In this document: piece by piece, positions 24,565 to 33,918 of the stretch
How positions within the stretch are numbered: the first letter of the stretch is position 1
How the letters are laid out: each line of letters opens with the position of its first letter
DNA from: Diadophis punctatus similis
Taxonomy: Eukaryota > Chordata > Lepidosauria > Squamata > Dipsadidae
DNA length: 64,000 nt
Assembly (NCBI GenBank): GCA_023053685.1
Contig: JALIGW010000001.1
Coordinates: 47,969,859 to 48,033,858 of the forward strand
Reading direction: 5' to 3'
Position numbers and translations under genes: made by a program
The notes under the pieces: generated by a model
Databases searched by the model: none
Told to the model about the DNA's origin: nothing
Seen by the model: the letters and a program-made list of their open reading frames with translations, nothing else

Positions 24565-24603
24565 TTTATATTAAAAACACACGGTGTGTGTTTTTAATAT
24601 AAA
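24565..24603. repeat. Perfect 18 bp inverted repeat, 3 nt loop
   Basis: The arms TTTATATTAAAAACACAC (24565-24582) and their exact complement (24586-24603) are separated by GGT. There is no GC-rich stem plus U-tract arrangement and no neighbouring gene. Confidence 0.9.
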
Positions 24604-25424
24604 GTATATATTTACAGTGCACTATATACTATAATTCCTAGAATCTGACCAGATTAAGACTGTGTATGGTTTTTATAAATAAATAAAAAATATGAACAGA
24701 ATTATATCATATCCCCAGAAAAGGTTCAATGTGATATATGGAATTATATTGCAAATATTGTGATTTTGACTTGCTGAATTTATGTGTGAACACCTACTTT
24801 AGTTTCTAGACTATATCATATATACACCATTTGTTGACAGAAAAATGTGCATTTTTCTGATAACTTGGGTAAGAATTATTAAGTCTAAATCTGCAGCTTA
24901 ATTGCTCTGAGTGCACAAGCTATGCAAAATTCGCTTTCAGAGTCTTTAGGCTGGATCCCGTCCTTTGTCAGTTTTTATTTATCATGTGGCTCTTGGCAAT
25001 TATTTACCCACCTCCCCGCAAGGATACACCTCCACATTTTTTAAACAAAATAAAATTAAGCCTGCACAATTAACCAACTACATGTATTAGAAATGAAAGT
25101 CTGAAATGGATCCCTTTTCCTCTGAGAAATCACTGGGGGAGGAATACTCAATGTCATATAAACTGGACCATAATTGAAAATACAGTTTTTAATTAAAGCT
25201 GTTTTTATCCTATTCCCAGGTATAGTCTCACCAGTGCAGTAATAGCAGTGGTATTCTCTGATGTTAAGCAGGCTAATTTTTGCTATAGTTAGAAGATGTT
25301 TTTCAGGGAAAATAATGAACATGAATGATCATTTAAGAGCCAAAATTGTACTCTGAGGATTTACTGTACTAGCTAGTAGCATTAAAAACTTCCATTGATT
25401 TTAGCAGGCTTGAAATCCCTACAC

Positions 25425-25953
25425 CAGTGATGGCGAACCTTTTTTGGCTCATGTGCCAAAAAAGAGTGCGCGTGCCCGATAGTGTGCGTGCGCGTGCCGA
25501 TACACATAATGCAATGCCCTCCCCCCATGCATGCGCAAAACCGCCATGCTGCCTCCCGTGCATGCGCACAACCCCCCATGCTCCCCCGCGCATGCACACA
25601 GGCCTCACTGAAGCCTCCGGACTTCCGGTAGGCCCGTTGAGCTGTTTTTCGCTCTTCCCAGGGTTCAGGAAAGCCTCCTGAAGCCGGGGATGGCGAAAAA
25701 CAGCCCAATAGGCCAACCGGAAGTTAGTTTCCGAGCTTCCGGTTGGCCTGTTGGGCCGTTTTTCGCCATCCCCAGGCTTCAGGAGGCTTTCCTGAAGCTT
25801 GAGGAGAGCGAAAATGGCTGAAAAGGCGGCCAAAAATCAGCTGGCCAGCGCTCGCATGTGCGCTGGAGCTGATATCGGGCAATGCCTCGCGTGCCCTCAG
25901 ATATGGCTCCGCGTGCCACTTGTGGCATGCGTGCCATAGGTTCGCCATCACTG
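25425..25953. mobile_element. hAT-like element, CAGTGATGGCGAACC family
   Basis: This 529 bp element begins CAGTGATGGCGAACC and ends GGTTCGCCATCACTG, a perfect 15 bp terminal inverted repeat. It is flanked by a perfect 8 bp duplication CCCTACAC (25417-25424 and 25954-25961). The interior is palindromic around CTTCCGGTTGGCC and CCTGAAGC. The open frames inside (up to 154 codons, minus) have no transposase motifs. Confidence 0.92.
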
Positions 25954-25961
25954 CCCTACAC

Positions 25962-26890
25962 TGATACAAAAATGCATAGCATTGTACCTATTTACTTTTC
26001 AAATATGTTACCATATTTGAAGAAGGATCTGCCCTTCCTCAGTTTGAGAAGAAATTAACTGGATCATCAGTGGGGAAATTTGATGTTCATATTATATTTT
26101 TGATTCAGAGGTAGGAACACAACATAACAAAATTTATTACAGCTAAGTAATCAGTAGAAAGAGAAAAATACAGCAAAGTATCCACGTATAATATACAACC
26201 TAGATAATTTGTGTAAATTTAAGATAGCATAAAAATTTAAATTAAAAACCTGCTGAGCTGATTTAGTTAACTAAAGCTATAAAAACATTATTTATAAAAG
26301 TTATATACTTTATTTGCTACTACTTTACAGTCTTTGTCTGAGTGCTTGTAAGAATAAAATAGAGGAAATAAAATGGAGGAAGTAAACAGCTTTAGAGTAT
26401 AAAACATTAAGGTGGGACAAAAGATAGAATTTTGCCTTGATGAACTTGCTATATGGCTTCAGAACACATTTTGCAACTTGTGGTGCATTATTAATGGATA
26501 AAGTTCTGTAGACTGTCCTTTATACCTTTTAATATAGGGCGTTTTACTTCAGTGTCTGGCTTGCTCACAGAAAAAGCAGCTTAGAAGCCTGTGAGCCATT
26601 GATTCCATTTCTCACTTTCCACACTGACAGGGTCTGTCTAGCTATGGAATCTTATTATATCTGCCTTCCAGTATTGCAGAGGGAAAAATATTAATATACG
26701 GCCTTGAAAAGATGTATCTACGATGGTTAAAGAAGGATTTTGTAAATCAGTGACCTGGGCACCATTTCAGTAGGCAACCATATATGCCAATGTCTTCACG
26801 GATATCTTTCTTGCTGCTGACCAGGCTACCTGTCCCCACTTTTTAAAAAACTATTTTCATGAATGAAGGCAAATATACATGTTGCAGGAT
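25962..26890. other. Intronic sequence, no gene recognised
   Basis: AT-rich. Nothing recognised. Confidence 0.5.
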
Positions 26891-26894
26891 AATT

Positions 26895-27390
26895 TTGCAG
26901 GATCCAATCTGAGTCAGACACCAGGCCCAGAGGTTTAGTGTTCTGAGCTTTCAGACTCGTACTGGAGCCCATCCTCAGGTAACCTCTCTCTACCAGAATG
27001 TATGCTTGGGACTATTCTATGTGCAGTATTTATGTGGTGCCTGGTTGTGTGTGGCTTTTTATTTGTTGATCGGGGTGTTGATGGATGGCTATGAAGTCAT
27101 TGGCTGTTATTTCCTTGTGCTGCCAAGTCTTCTGCTCCTAAGTACCTGATAAGCTGGTAGTAAGTCAGCACACTTGTTGACTGACAAGGGGCCCGTTTCC
27201 CAGGCTTCAATCGTTTCCCTGGCTACCTTTGTATCTGCTCAGCCAACAATCTTAGTAGCTTGAATTTGAAATTGAATGCATGTCCCTGTTCATTGCAAAA
27301 TGAGGCTACCAATGAACTTGGGTCTCTTCGTTTGACCACTCGTGTTCTTGCAGTCTGGTGGTTAACTCCCCCCCCCCCAATCTGTGCTAC
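26895..27390 (-). mobile_element. Penelope-like element, C-terminal GIY-YIG region relic
   Basis: On the minus strand, 27411-27223 reads TRVVKRRDPSSLVASFCNEQ and GHAFNF. In a second frame it continues ETIEAWETGPLSVNKCADLL then PAYQ (about 27210-27140). This block (RRD..S..A.H....GH.F.F...E..EAW.TG..S.N) is the C-terminal endonuclease region of Penelope-like retroelements. A frameshift separates the two parts. The reverse transcriptase part is missing. Confidence 0.75.
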
Positions 27391-27399
27391 ATAGTCACA

Positions 27400-28080
27400 G
27401 AGGCAATCCAAGCAATCTTTGTGTCACTATTTCATTCTTTTTTAACTTGCCCTGTATTCTGTAGTTGTTTTGCTACATAGTTATCCTACTTTTGCCATTC
27501 TCCCTGCCAATTTGTTTTAAGATTAAGAAAATGTAGAATGCCATGTTATCAGGATCCTTGATGAGTTAAAGAAAAAAACACACCCCTTAATTCTGCATTC
27601 TCATAATCTAGTCCAAATCTGACGTATACACACAGCGCTAGTGAAAAATAATATTTTAAAAATCCAATTAACAAGTGTTTGAATTATTTGTAATAAAGGA
27701 GACAGATTGTATAATATCTGGGACTTGGATAAAAGAATTCATTTTCATTGGAATATTCATGCAAAGCAGCAGGATGCTGTAGAAATGAGAAGAGGGAGAG
27801 AGGTGTGGGAAAACAGGCAGAAATTATCAGCAAACAAGGAAAAGTGGCTGCTGCTACTTTAGCTAGTGGCGCTTTGAGTGTAAACCTTCATTGAAAACAA
27901 GAAATTATACTTAAAAGAACTTTTCTCATAAAAACAAAGATTGGACTTTACCTCCACTTTTCCAAACAAGAAACAAGTAGAGGTTCACAGATCAGTTGTG
28001 GGTCCACTGAAAGTGATATAGGACATTAGTTTGGTGGTACATCATCTGCAGGAAAAAAGTGTTTTGACATTTGTTAAAAA
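27400..28080. other. Intronic sequence, no gene recognised
   Basis: AT-rich. Nothing recognised between the Penelope relic and the CR1 copy. Confidence 0.5.
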
Positions 28081-28085
28081 CGTTA

Positions 28086-28765
28086 TAATAATAATAATAA
28101 CAACAACAGAGTTGTAAGGGACCTTGGAGGTCTTCTAGTCCAACCCCCTGCTTACGCAGGAAACCCTACACTACTTCAGACAGATGGTTATCCAACATCT
28201 TCTTAAAAATGTCTAGTGTTGGAGCATTCACAACTTCTGGAGGTAAGCTGTTCCACTGATTAATTGTTCTAACTGTCAGGAAATTTCTCCTTAGTTCTAA
28301 GTTGCTTCTCTCCTTGATTAGTTTCCACCCATTGCTTCTTGTTCTACCCCCAGGTGCCTTGGAGAAAAGTTTGACTCCCTCTTCTTTGTGGCGACCCCTG
28401 AGATATTGGAACACTGCTATCATGTCACCCCTGGTCCTTCTTTTCATTAAACTAGACATACCCAGTTCCTGCAACCGTTCTTCATATGTTTTAGCCTCCA
28501 GTCCCCTAATCATTTTTGTTGCTCTTCTCTGCACTCTTTCTAGAGTCTCAACATCCTTTTTACATCGTGGCGACCAAAACTGTATGCAGTATTCCAAGTG
28601 TGGCCTTACCAAGGCATTATAAAGTGGTATTAACACTTCGCGTGATCTTGATTCTATCCCTCTGTTAATGCAGCCTAGAACTGTATTGGCTTTTTTGGCA
28701 GCTGCTGCACACTGCTGGCTCATATTTAAATGGTTGTCCACTAGGACTCCACGATCCCGCTCTGC
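28086..28765 (-). mobile_element. CR1 LINE, ORF2 C-terminus and 3' end
   Basis: A 191-codon open frame (28741 to 28166) reads [40 protein letters not shown] and ends [20 protein letters not shown]. These are hallmarks of the C-terminal part of CR1 ORF2, after the reverse transcriptase domain. The element is 5' truncated near 28765, and its 3' end abuts an (ATA)n/(AAC)n tract at 28086-28108. The open frame is intact, so the copy is fairly young. It ends only about 135 bp before the HHAT exon. Confidence 0.92.
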
Positions 28766-28897
28766 TTGAGAAACTAGAGTGGATTACAAATATAACATGT
28801 CAAGTAATTAGTCAAGAGAAAATTTTATCATTAATAAAAACAAGCAACTCTTGGAAAGCTTATATCTAATTACTTCTATTTTTATTTTCTCTGGCAG

Positions 28898-29099
28898 GTA
28901 TATTTATGTCCCAATGGGAGGATCTCATTGCAGCATATTTAAGATGTTGTTTTCAACTGCCATCACATTTGCTTTTGTAAGTTACTGGCATGGAAGCCAT
29001 AGCTATCTTTGGTCCTGGGCTGTGCTTAATTGGCTTGGAGTAACAGCTGAAAATGGAGTGAAGAGGATTGTTTCTTTTCCAATTGTCCATAATTTTATT
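28898..29099 (+). CDS. HHAT: HHAT exon with MBOAT catalytic histidine (hedgehog acyltransferase)
   Basis: HHAT is an ER membrane enzyme of the MBOAT family that attaches palmitate to the N-terminal cysteine of Hedgehog proteins in the secretory pathway. The 202 bp exon starts after TTTTCTCTGGCAG and ends before GTAAGT. The first base completes an arginine codon; 67 codons follow, ending in phase 0. The peptide (YIYVPMGGSHCSIFKMLFST, then AITFAFVSYWHG, LNWLGVTAENGVKRIV) aligns without gaps to human HHAT residues 349-415. The histidine of YWHG (codon 28989-28991) falls exactly at human His379, the conserved MBOAT active-site residue. It differs from human mainly in SHCSIFKM and the C-terminal SFPIVHNFI. 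The frame stays open 15 codons upstream into the intron, so the true start is set by the acceptor. By comparison with the human gene this is probably the third-last coding exon. Confidence 0.95.
28976..28982 (+). promoter_or_regulatory. HHAT: Consensus splice-donor-like site inside the HHAT exon
   Basis: The codons for F-V-S before YWHG read TTT GTA AGT, giving GTAAGT at 28977-28982, identical in its six intronic positions to the real donor at 29100-29105. Its exonic side (TTTT) is poor, which probably keeps it silent. Use of it would remove the catalytic histidine. Whether it is ever used is unknown. Confidence 0.4.
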
Positions 29100-29291
29100 G
29101 TAAGTTAATTCTTTTTTCATGTTTCTAAGAATCATATTTAAGTTTAGGATTAAATCTGAAGTGTGTTTTCTGAAAGCATCCTGAGCAGTTTGAGTACTTT
29201 TTAGAACTCCTTGTCTCCTAACCAAAGAACTCAGGTATGGGACAAGCACTATATTGCTTCTAAAGTTAAGAAAAAGTGGGACTCTGTAATG

Positions 29292-29411
29292 CAGGGGTAT
29301 CAAACTCACGTTGCCGCAGCAGCGTCACCTGATATATCGGGACTTTTCCCCCCTTAACTAAACCGGGCGTGTGACGCATCCGGCCCATGGGCCGGGAGTT
29401 TGACAGCCCTG
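29292..29411. mobile_element. hAT-like MITE, CAGGGGTGTCAAACTC family
   Basis: The left end is CAGGGGTATCAAACTC and the right end GAGTTTGACAGCCCTG. It is flanked by a perfect 8 bp duplication CTGTAATG (29284-29291 and 29412-29419). It lies 192 bp into the intron after the catalytic exon. A second copy is at 60550-60682. Confidence 0.9.
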
Positions 29412-29732
29412 CTGTAATGGAATGCAAGGGTGACCTTGAGGAAAGGGTAGAAAGGAAACAGTTGGGGAGGACCTCATGGTCACTTAATGGTCAGAAAAAG
29501 AAACTTAAGGAAGGACCTACCCTAATGGAGCACGCATTTACATAAAGTGATATGTGCTCCGTGTGATCTTTGATTATCATTTGCAAAGGAACTATGCGGT
29601 ATAGGATCAGTCTTGTCTCTAGCAGCTGCTGGTCAATAGTTTCAACAGCCATTGGGCAGTCTAGGGCTTGAATAGGGAATTTGCTTCTGTACTGTTTCTA
29701 TACCTATGAAATTAGTAGTTTTCCAGAGTGTA

Positions 29733-30062
29733 TGGGGCGGCACAGTGACTCAGTGGTTAAGACACTGGGCTTGTCAGTTGGAAAACTGGCAGCTCTGGTT
29801 TGAGACCCAAACTCCACATGATGGAATGAGTTCCCATCCTAGCTCCAGCTCCTGCCAACTTAGCAGTTTGAAAGCATACAAATGCAAGTCAGTAAATGGG
29901 TGCCACTTCAGTGGGAAGATAACAGCACTCAGTGATATCATGCTGGCCACATGACCATGGATAGGTCTTCCGAAAGCACTGGCTCAATGGTCTTGAAATG
30001 GAGATGAGCATCATCCCCTATAGTCGGCAACGACTAGTGGAGTAAAAGCCTTTACCTTTTTA
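29733..30062 (+). mobile_element. SINE with CGACTAG...ACCTTT tail (Sauria-like)
   Basis: A tRNA-like head (GGCGGCACAGTGACTCAGTG, GTTTGAGACCC) is followed by a body with CTGGCCACATGACCATGGA. The tail reads CCTATAGTCGGCAACGACTAG with AAGCCTTTACCTTTTTAC. The tail type is the one shared between Sauria SINEs and BovB LINEs; I assign the name from memory. A truncated copy is at 52464-52745. Confidence 0.75.
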
Positions 30063-30099
30063 CTAGAGTCTACAAGAGCAGAAAGCTTCACTGTCTGCC

Positions 30100-30745
30100 C
30101 AGAATCTGAAGTAACAATAATAGAAATAATTAAGTATGCTTGCCTACTTAATGTTCTTGGTTAGCTGAGTTCTCCTCAAATGGTGGATGGCCTTCTTTTG
30201 GAGCTCTGGGGAGGGGAGAATGGTGAAGTTTTCCTCAGGCATTGTCTGATATTGAGCTAGGCAGTTGTAGGCTTTGTATTCCATTGATTTACAAGTTCTG
30301 CATCTTATTATTGTGATCATCACTGCTGTTTTTTTATTGGGCATGATCTAGCTATGTATCCAGAAGCCTCACAGTAATAGCATAGTCCTTGCTGCCTTCT
30401 GTTTTGGTTGTCCCACACTGCCCTCACTGTTCTGCCATGCCGGATTTGGAGGATTGGGTGGGGTTGTATGAGGAAGACATTGTAGGTTCTTTTTTCCTTC
30501 CTGTTTCTCCCTTGCCTCAATTCTTCCAGCTGGCCAACTATAATTACACAATGTTGAAAAAGCTCTTCCATGGTATTTTGGGCTCCTTGCCTCACTAGCT
30601 TGTCTCTCAGTTCATTGGCCAGCCTTTCTCTGAACTGGTCAATTAGTGCTAAGTCATTCCACTCTACATCACTATCAAGTAACTTAAAACTGAAATATAT
30701 GCTCATACTCTCCTCTGTCCCTGCTTGAACTTCCAAATGTCTTGT
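30100..30745 (-). mobile_element. Ty3/gypsy-like retrotransposon gag fragment (relic)
   Basis: On the minus strand a 138-codon frame (30736 to 30320) contains SDVEWNDLALIDQFRERLAN, typical of the gag capsid region of vertebrate gypsy-like elements. It ends in a zinc-knuckle-like CYYCEASGYIARSC. The knuckle spacing is CX2CX4HX4C, but the histidine position is tyrosine here. Beyond it (30319 to about 30100) the frame is broken. No LTR, protease or reverse transcriptase is attached, and the 5' part stops at about 30745. It is a dead fragment; no function is inferred. Confidence 0.75.
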
Positions 30746-30754
30746 TCAGTAAGC

Positions 30755-30923
30755 ATTCATAGTTATGATGGTAATGAAAAAGTAGCTGCACAACCAATCC
30801 TTGTATTTATGACCTTCATAGGACTGTACAGCAAAGGAAAGCTAAAGTAAGATCATAACTATCGCTTAATACTGAGTTACCAGTCCCAACTATGATCATG
30901 AAATGAAGAGCACCTGTAGTAGT
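30755..30923. mobile_element. Tigger-like MITE fragment, left direct-repeat copy
   Basis: GCACAACCAATCCTTGTATTT, TTACCAGTCCCAACTATGATC and AAGAGCACCTGTAGTAG match 33503-33640 in the same orientation, and the interior/left end of the element at 35425 in inverted orientation. The inverted partner end is missing. Confidence 0.6.
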
Positions 30924-30925
30924 TT

Positions 30926-30951
30926 AACAGAATAACAGAGTTGAAAGGGAT
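30926..30951 (-). mobile_element. CR1 3' terminus, left part of an interrupted copy
   Basis: The sequence AACAGAATAACAGAGTTGAA then AGGGA is the extreme CR1 3' end on the plus strand. It continues exactly at 33313 (TCTTGGAGGTCTTCTAG), so the 2.4 kb between is a later insertion. Confidence 0.75.
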
Positions 30952-33185
30952 TTTATTTATTTTATTATTTATTTATTTATTAAAATTTCTATGCCGCCCA
31001 ACTCCCGAGGGACTCTGGGCGGCTCACAGCATGTGTAGAAAAATATAACAGGTAAAAACAATTTTTTTTAAAAAAAAGCCATATTAAAATGCTATCCATA
31101 ATTTAAAAATAACTTTCATTCATACCCCGCCTGCCGGAAGAGCCAAGTTTTTATTGCTTTACGGAAGGCCAGCAGGGTGGGGATAGTCCTGATCTCTGGA
31201 GGGAGCTGGTTCCAAAGGGAGGGGGCTCCCACAGAGAAGTCTCTCCCCCTCGGCCCTGCCAGCCGGCATTGCTTGGTCGATGGGACCTGGAGGAGACCTG
31301 CTCTGTGGGACCTAACCGGTCGTAGGGAGGTATGCAGCAGGATGCGGTCCCGAAGGTAACCTGGCCCTGAGCCATGTAGGGCTTTAAAGGTAACGACCAA
31401 CACCTTGAATTGGATCCGGAGACTAATGGGCAGCCAATGCAGCTGGCGGAGAATCGGTGTTACGTGGGTGCATCTAGGTACACCCACCACAGCTCGCGCA
31501 GCTGCATTTTGCACCAATTGCAGTCGACGGACACTCTTCAAGGGTAGCCCCATGTAGAGCGCATTGCAGTAATCTAGCCGTCAGGTGATAAGGGCATGAG
31601 CGACTGTAAGAAGTGCCTCCTTCTCCAAGTAGGGTCGCAATTGGTGCACAAGACGTACTTGTGCAAAGGTCCCCCTAGCCACAGCTGAAAGATGTTGCTC
31701 CAATTTAAGCTGTGGATCTAGAAGGACACCCAAATTGCGAACCCGTTCTGAGGGAGCTAATTTCTCCCCCCCAAGAACCAAGGAGGGACAGTTGGTCAAG
31801 TCCTTAGGAGGTAATATCCACAGCCACTCAGTCTTGTCAGGGTTAAGTTTTAGCCGGTTCTTCCCCATCCAGACCCTAATATCGGCCAGGCAGCGGCCCA
31901 TTACGTCTACGGCTTCCCCAAATTGAGACGGGGTGGAGATGTACAACTGGGTATCATCAGCATATTGCTGATACCTCACCCCGTGTCGTCGGATGATCTC
32001 ACCCAGTGGCTTCATGTAGATGTTAAACAGGATGGGCGAGAGGACCGAACCCTGCGGCACCCCACATAGTAGGGGCCTAGGGCTCGACCTCTGCCCCCCT
32101 GTCAACACCGACTGCGTCCTGTCAGAGAGGAAGGAGGAGAACCACTGCAAAACAGTGCCGCCCACCCCCACCTCTCCGAGACGACGCAGAAGGATACCAT
32201 GGTCAATGGTATCAAAGGCCGCTGAGAGGTCAAGTAGCACCAGGATAGAGGAGTGACCCCTATCCCGGGCTCGCCAGAGATCATCCATCAGGGTGACCAA
32301 AGCCGTTTCCGTACTGTAGCCGCGCCTGAAGCCAGATTGAAAGGGATCCAGAAAATCAGTATCATCCAACAGTCGTAGGAGTTGGAGTGCCACCACTTTC
32401 TCAACAACCTTCCCCGCGAAGGGAAGGTTGGAGACTGGACGGAAGTTCTTCAAATCTGCCGGGTCCAGGGAAGGCTTCTTGAGGAGGGGTCTCACCACCG
32501 CAGCTTTTAAGGGCTGCGGGATGGACCCCTCTCTCAGAGAAGCGTTGACCAACGCCTGGAGCCAGCCGCATGACACCTCCCTGGTGGCCGAAACCAGCCA
32601 GGAAGGGCACGGGTCCAATAAACAAGTGGCGGAGCTCATAGCTCCTATGGCCTTGTCCACATCCTCAGGAGTCACCGGTTCAAACCTATCCCATATAACC
32701 GGACTAAGACCTACCCCAGTCATCTCGGCCTGTACTGCCCAATCGGAGTCCAGGTCTGTCCGAATCTGAGTGACTTTATCCGCCAGAAACCGAGAAAATT
32801 CCTCAGCTCTACCCTGCAAGGCGTCTCCGCCTTCCTCCTTAGCAAGAAGGGTGCGGGTCACCCTAAACAGGGCGGCTGGGCGGGAGTCAGCGGACGCAAT
32901 AAGAGCGGAAAAATGCGAGCATTTTGCCGCCCTTATCGCCACTAAGTAAGACTTAATGAAAGTTCTTAAAAGTGTCCGGTCAGACTCAGCTTTACTAGAT
33001 CTCCATCGTCGTTCTAGACGTCTCTTGTGGCGCTTCATCTCCCGGAGTTCCTCGGTAAACCAAGGAGCCCTCCTGGATCCACTTCCACGGAGGTCGCAAA
33101 GGCGCAATCCGATCCAGAGCCCCCGCTGCCGCCTGATTCCAGGCGGCGACCAGGGATTCGGATGAACTGTGTTTTACATGGTTTG
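30952..33185 (-). mobile_element. L2-like LINE, reverse-transcriptase half, nearly intact
   Basis: On the minus strand a 508-codon frame (33107 to 31581) carries the reverse transcriptase. It has LLKKPSLDPADLKNFRPVSN, then LLDLSAAFDTIDHGILLRRL, the GVPQGSVLSPILFNIYM block and the catalytic YADD (about 31953-31964) in QQYADDTQLYIS. A single TGA (near 31578) separates it from a 145-codon C-terminal frame (31553 to 31116) ending SLWNQLPPEIRTIPTLLAF. Upstream, NQAAAGALDRIAPL continues in another frame after a frameshift near 33100, and the endonuclease part is missing. The AFDTIDH and YADDTQLY blocks fit the L2 branch better than CR1 proper. The 3' end has ATGCCGCCCAACTCC and an (ATTT)n tail on the plus strand. 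It is inactive but young. Confidence 0.9.
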
Positions 33186-33312
33186 GAACAGAACCGTGAT
33201 CCTCTGTCCACTGAAAGAGAAACAGCACCATCCAGTACTAACAAAGACCACCTTCAGTTTTGTAATAAAAATCCTTGCAGGCAGCTACATACATGTCTCT
33301 CTCCACCATGCA
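33186..33312. other. Unassigned sequence between L2-like and CR1 parts
   Basis: This 127 bp may be the extreme 5' part of the L2-like insertion or a filler captured during insertion. No family was recognised. Confidence 0.35.
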
Positions 33313-33503
33313 TCAGGATCTTGGAGGTCTTCTAGTCCAACCCCCTGCTCAAACAGGAGACCCTATACCATTTTCGACAAATGGTTCTCCAGTCTCTTCT
33401 TAAAAGCCTCCAGTGTTGGAGCATGTACAACTTCTGAAGGGAAGTTGTTCCACTGATTGATTGTTCTTACTGTCACGAAGTTTCTCCTTAGTTCTAGGTT
33501 GCA
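33313..33503 (-). mobile_element. CR1 3' end, right part of the interrupted copy
   Basis: It reads TCTTGGAGGTCTTCTAGTCC onward through TTCCACTGATTGATTG and GTTTCTCCTTAGTTCTAG. On the minus strand it encodes the CR1 C-terminus (TINQWNNFPSEVVHAPTLEA). It completes the fragment at 30926-30951. Confidence 0.85.
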
Positions 33504-33642
33504 ACCAATCCTTGCGTTTATGACATTCATAGGTCTGTAAACCAAAGGAAAATTAAACTAAGATCATAACTTTTGCCTAAAAATGGAGTTACCAGTCCCA
33601 ACACTGATCACTAAATGAAGAGTACATGTAGTACTTTGAATG
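33503..33642. mobile_element. Tigger-like MITE fragment, right direct-repeat copy
   Basis: CAACCAATCCTTGCGTTTATG, GTTACCAGTCCCAACACTG and GAAGAGTACATGTAGTAC match 30755-30923 in direct orientation, so two similar fragments flank the CR1/L2 composite. Confidence 0.6.
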
Positions 33643-33837
33643 AAGAGAATGTGAATGAAAAGTTATTTTGCAGTAGTGCTGACCTTGTCAAACCATTAAA
33701 GGGAGTGGCTTTGGAGGAGGGTGTTGGAGGAAACAAGGCAGGATATGAGAGCCTCCTAACCTCCTTAAAGGTAATAGGAGGACATGGAAAATGATTACAG
33801 TTGCCTTGGCCTTTGGCTTTCTCATATTGCTCATGTG

Positions 33838-33918
33838 AGAATAGAATAGAATAGAATAGAATAGAATAGAATAGAATAGAATAGAATAGAATAGAATAGA
33901 ATAGAATAGAATAGAATA
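33838..33918. repeat. (AATAG)n microsatellite seeded at a CR1 3' end
   Basis: About 16 uninterrupted copies of a pentanucleotide (AATAG/ATAGA) join directly to the CR1 3' terminus at about 33919 (AACAGAGTTGGAAG). The same microsatellite at CR1 ends is known as a feature of advanced snake genomes. Confidence 0.95.

Larger units (their letters stand above)
1..28897 (+). other. HHAT: HHAT intron (3' part), upstream of the catalytic exon
   Basis: This stretch ends in a pyrimidine-rich tract and an AG acceptor at 28896-28897, directly before the HHAT exon at 28898. No earlier HHAT exon was found by eye; the one before it should encode a GMWRYFD-like motif with the second MBOAT catalytic residue (human Asp339). 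The intron is therefore at least 28.9 kb in this genome, which fits the very large introns of vertebrate HHAT. Its contents are mostly AT-rich unique sequence with the transposon relics listed separately. An undetected short exon cannot be excluded. Confidence 0.75.

Noticed and set aside
25369..25833. 154-codon minus-strand frame
   Set aside because: It crosses the end of the 25425-25953 element and reflects its palindromic interior.
28851..28897. Upstream extension of the HHAT exon frame with an ATG at 28851
   Set aside because: A pyrimidine tract and AG acceptor end at 28897 and the protein alignment begins there; the ATG is intronic.
31116..33107. Reverse transcriptase as a host or defence gene
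   Set aside because: Motifs, 3' tail and 5' truncation are those of an L2-like LINE; a premature stop and a frameshift are present.
33838..33918. CRISPR-like or regulatory tandem array
   Set aside because: A simple pentanucleotide microsatellite attached to a CR1 end; no spacers.
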